A stretch of DNA of 64,000 bases from Onchocerca volvulus. Taxonomy: Eukaryota; Nematoda; Chromadorea; Rhabditida; Onchocercidae. Both the position numbers and the translations under genes were made by a program. The notes under the pieces were generated by a model. It ran no database searches. It was not told the DNA's origin and saw only the letters and a program-made list of their open reading frames with translations. Positions 61,928-64,000 of this stretch are shown here, in pieces. Position 1 is the first letter of the stretch, and each line of letters opens with the position of its first letter. The stretch is from assembly GCA_000499405.2 (NCBI GenBank), contig HG738141.1, forward strand, positions 866,171 to 930,170. Reading direction: 5' to 3'.

Positions 61928-64000
61928 TGATAATCATTGTTTAACATTTGCAATTTCATTAATTAAAATAATTCTTAAGCAATATATAGTTTTGCTGTCA
62001 TAATTTTGATAATCAAAATAATTCTTGAAATATCCTCCAGTGATCTATTTAATGGGTTCCTTTTGCATATTCGAAAAAAGTTTTATATATTTACTAGCGG
62101 ATAAATTGAATTTGAATTTTTTTCATCAAATACAATTACAAGATAGAATAGTTGCTATAAAATCATTGTCAATAAAATGTGTCTGGGCAGGATGACCGAA
62201 AAAAAGTAGTCGAGTGAAGTACAGTAGTTAACGAGAAAATTTTTTGTGTTGTGACAGAGACGAATCTTGATGAGAAAATTTATTGTTTGACCGATGAATG
62301 GATTCCTTCGTTATAAGATCGAGTAAAATCAGAATATTACGAATGCAGTTGGATGCTTGGTTTTAGTAGAGATGAACTAAAAATACTGATTGGAAAATAC
62401 TGATTGTCGAGTGAATTGAGTGATTGTTGAGTTTAATGACATAATAATCACTGAATAACCATTGAGTGACCAGTGGCTAATTATTGCGTAATACTGATGC
62501 CGTGATCGCTAGAAGCTTTTTTTTTTATATCGATAATTCTTGGTCTTGTATTAGGTAGTGACTTAAAGTATGTCATACAAAGGATTTGGTTATCAGGACA
62601 AAGGATATTCCTCTATTTTACAAAATATCAAATTAATTAATATATAATTATGATTTTTGAATATTAGCAATATTATTAGCTGTCGTGATGCAGAGATGAC
62701 TAGATCAACTTGAAATACAGGCCATAAAAATGTCAGTATTCAGAAAATCGTTTGTCGACCGTTACTCCGCTGCCATACGATTAATTTCGTATCAATCATG
62801 TAAATAATGGGAAATGAAAGAATTCGCCATACAATTATTATTAATAAATATGAAAAAAGAGATGAATCAATTTGTAAAACCATCTTTCTTGCAAGTATTT
62901 ACGAAGCGACAAATGAAATCAAGTGAAAAGGAAGAAGGCATACGTACAAGTAATTGAAAGACAATGCTTACAATTTTAAAAAATGCACATAAGCTTTAAT
63001 CCCTACAACATTCCACACAATTAACATGATTTACAATTTCTTAAATAATGCACACAGATTTTAACAGATTGGATGATGAAGTAACAAAGGATGAGATATG
63101 GATTAATGATTCATTTGACTGAGACTGACAGTAGCAGCTTCGTGATTCTTTATATTTTGATGAAATAAGAAGTGAAAAACATGAATGATAATTAGTAAAT
63201 CATCTAATTAATGGAAGAATATTGAAGCTCAGTTCACATAGATGATATATATAATTTCCTGATACTGCAATATTTGAAACAATGGTGATATGTTGTAGCA
63301 GACTGTACTAATAATTTACTACCAGTATTACTAATTGTATATTTTAGGATGAGCTTTATCCAGATCATCGTTTATCTCAGATAACAATCGTTGAAGATGA
63401 AGGGGGCATCCTTTCTTATACCATCATTAGCACTTTTTTTTAAACTTTTTCAATACTGCGTTTATAATTTTCATCACTGCATGAACTTCTTTCTTTTTTT
63501 TTTTCTTTTTTTTCCATTCATTATTTAAAAAAAGAAAAAAAAATACTACAGTTTCGAATTTGCTCATTTTTTAAATACTTTCAAAATTTACCATTCGGCT
63601 CATAAATTTCGAAGCTACTGAAGGAATCGATCAGTAAAGAAGCAGATGACTGACTGCCGTCTCAAAAACAATAGATCTTATTTAATGTCTAATTTAAAAT
63701 TTATAAAATTTATACCTATAACCTATAAACTAATTTATCCCGCATTCCACATTTAATCTGAAATTTATCATACATATATCCAATATTTAATCTACATCCA
63801 CGATCACAGCCTAAATTTAATCCGGAATTTGCAGTATTCATATATCTATTTTTTTAAATTACATGGCAAAAATGCTATCCATTTTCAGAAAATCAAGAAC
63901 GATGGGAAAGTATGTTATTAGTTATATTGTTTAACATGTTGTATCTTGCCTGAAAATTTTTGAATGTTATTTTTCTTTAGTATATGATTTTAGCTAGACT
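61928..64000. other. AT-rich right end, no clear gene
   Basis: About 62380-62475 holds loose GAGTGA-type repeats. After a TATTTTAG acceptor-like site at about 63351 the + strand reads DELYPDHRLSQITIVEDEGG to a stop at about 63442. After TTTTCAG near 63890 it reads ENQERWESMLLV to a stop. Either could be an exon of a gene running off the window, but neither is recognised. Confidence 0.25.

Overview
The window is nuclear DNA of a nematode, most likely a filarial or related spirurid species. It is very AT-rich and full of poly-A/poly-T runs. Its genes are cut into small exons by introns with TTTCAG-type acceptors, and several conserved families can be read exon by exon. It also holds the nematode SL1 spliced-leader sequence inside a dispersed repeat, and a decayed bacterial argS fragment of the kind left by Wolbachia-to-host transfer. 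There is no bacterial operon structure, no CRISPR array, and I found no convincing tRNA or rRNA gene.

Layout. A five-exon F-box-like gene lies at 2.0-4.6 kb (+). An argS relic is at 6.0-6.4 kb. From 8.6 to 12.8 kb the DNA is mostly intergenic and carries dispersed repeats. An eight-exon aldo-keto reductase gene lies at 14.4-17.7 kb (-). The last exon of an EF-hand gene is at 19.6-19.8 kb (-). From 22 to 25.7 kb there is an imperfect inverted duplication holding two dead C2H2 zinc-finger copies and a displaced copy of one exon of the neighbouring transporter. That transporter, an eight-exon SLC35B4-type nucleotide-sugar transporter, lies at 28.5-31.7 kb (-). A second, chimeric fragment of it is at 33.8 kb, followed by more repeats and a perfect 33-bp hairpin. 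From 35.5 to 43.8 kb the DNA is gene-poor, with one likely terminal exon (-) at 39.0 kb. A Numb homologue (num-1) with 14 coding exons and a 6.2-kb first intron spans 43.9-55.8 kb (+). An eight-exon non-receptor protein tyrosine phosphatase lies at 57.9-61.7 kb (+). The final 2 kb is AT-rich with no clear gene.

The genes are independent housekeeping or developmental genes, not one pathway. For the aldo-keto reductase, the transporter, num-1, the phosphatase and the F-box gene, I checked that reading phase is kept across every junction reported.

The most unusual items are: a repeat family with four copies that each carry an SL1-like 22-mer, one of them a perfect match; the argS insertion; an aldo-keto reductase whose catalytic tyrosine position is histidine; and the scattered, partly exon-precise fragments of the transporter gene around an inverted duplication.
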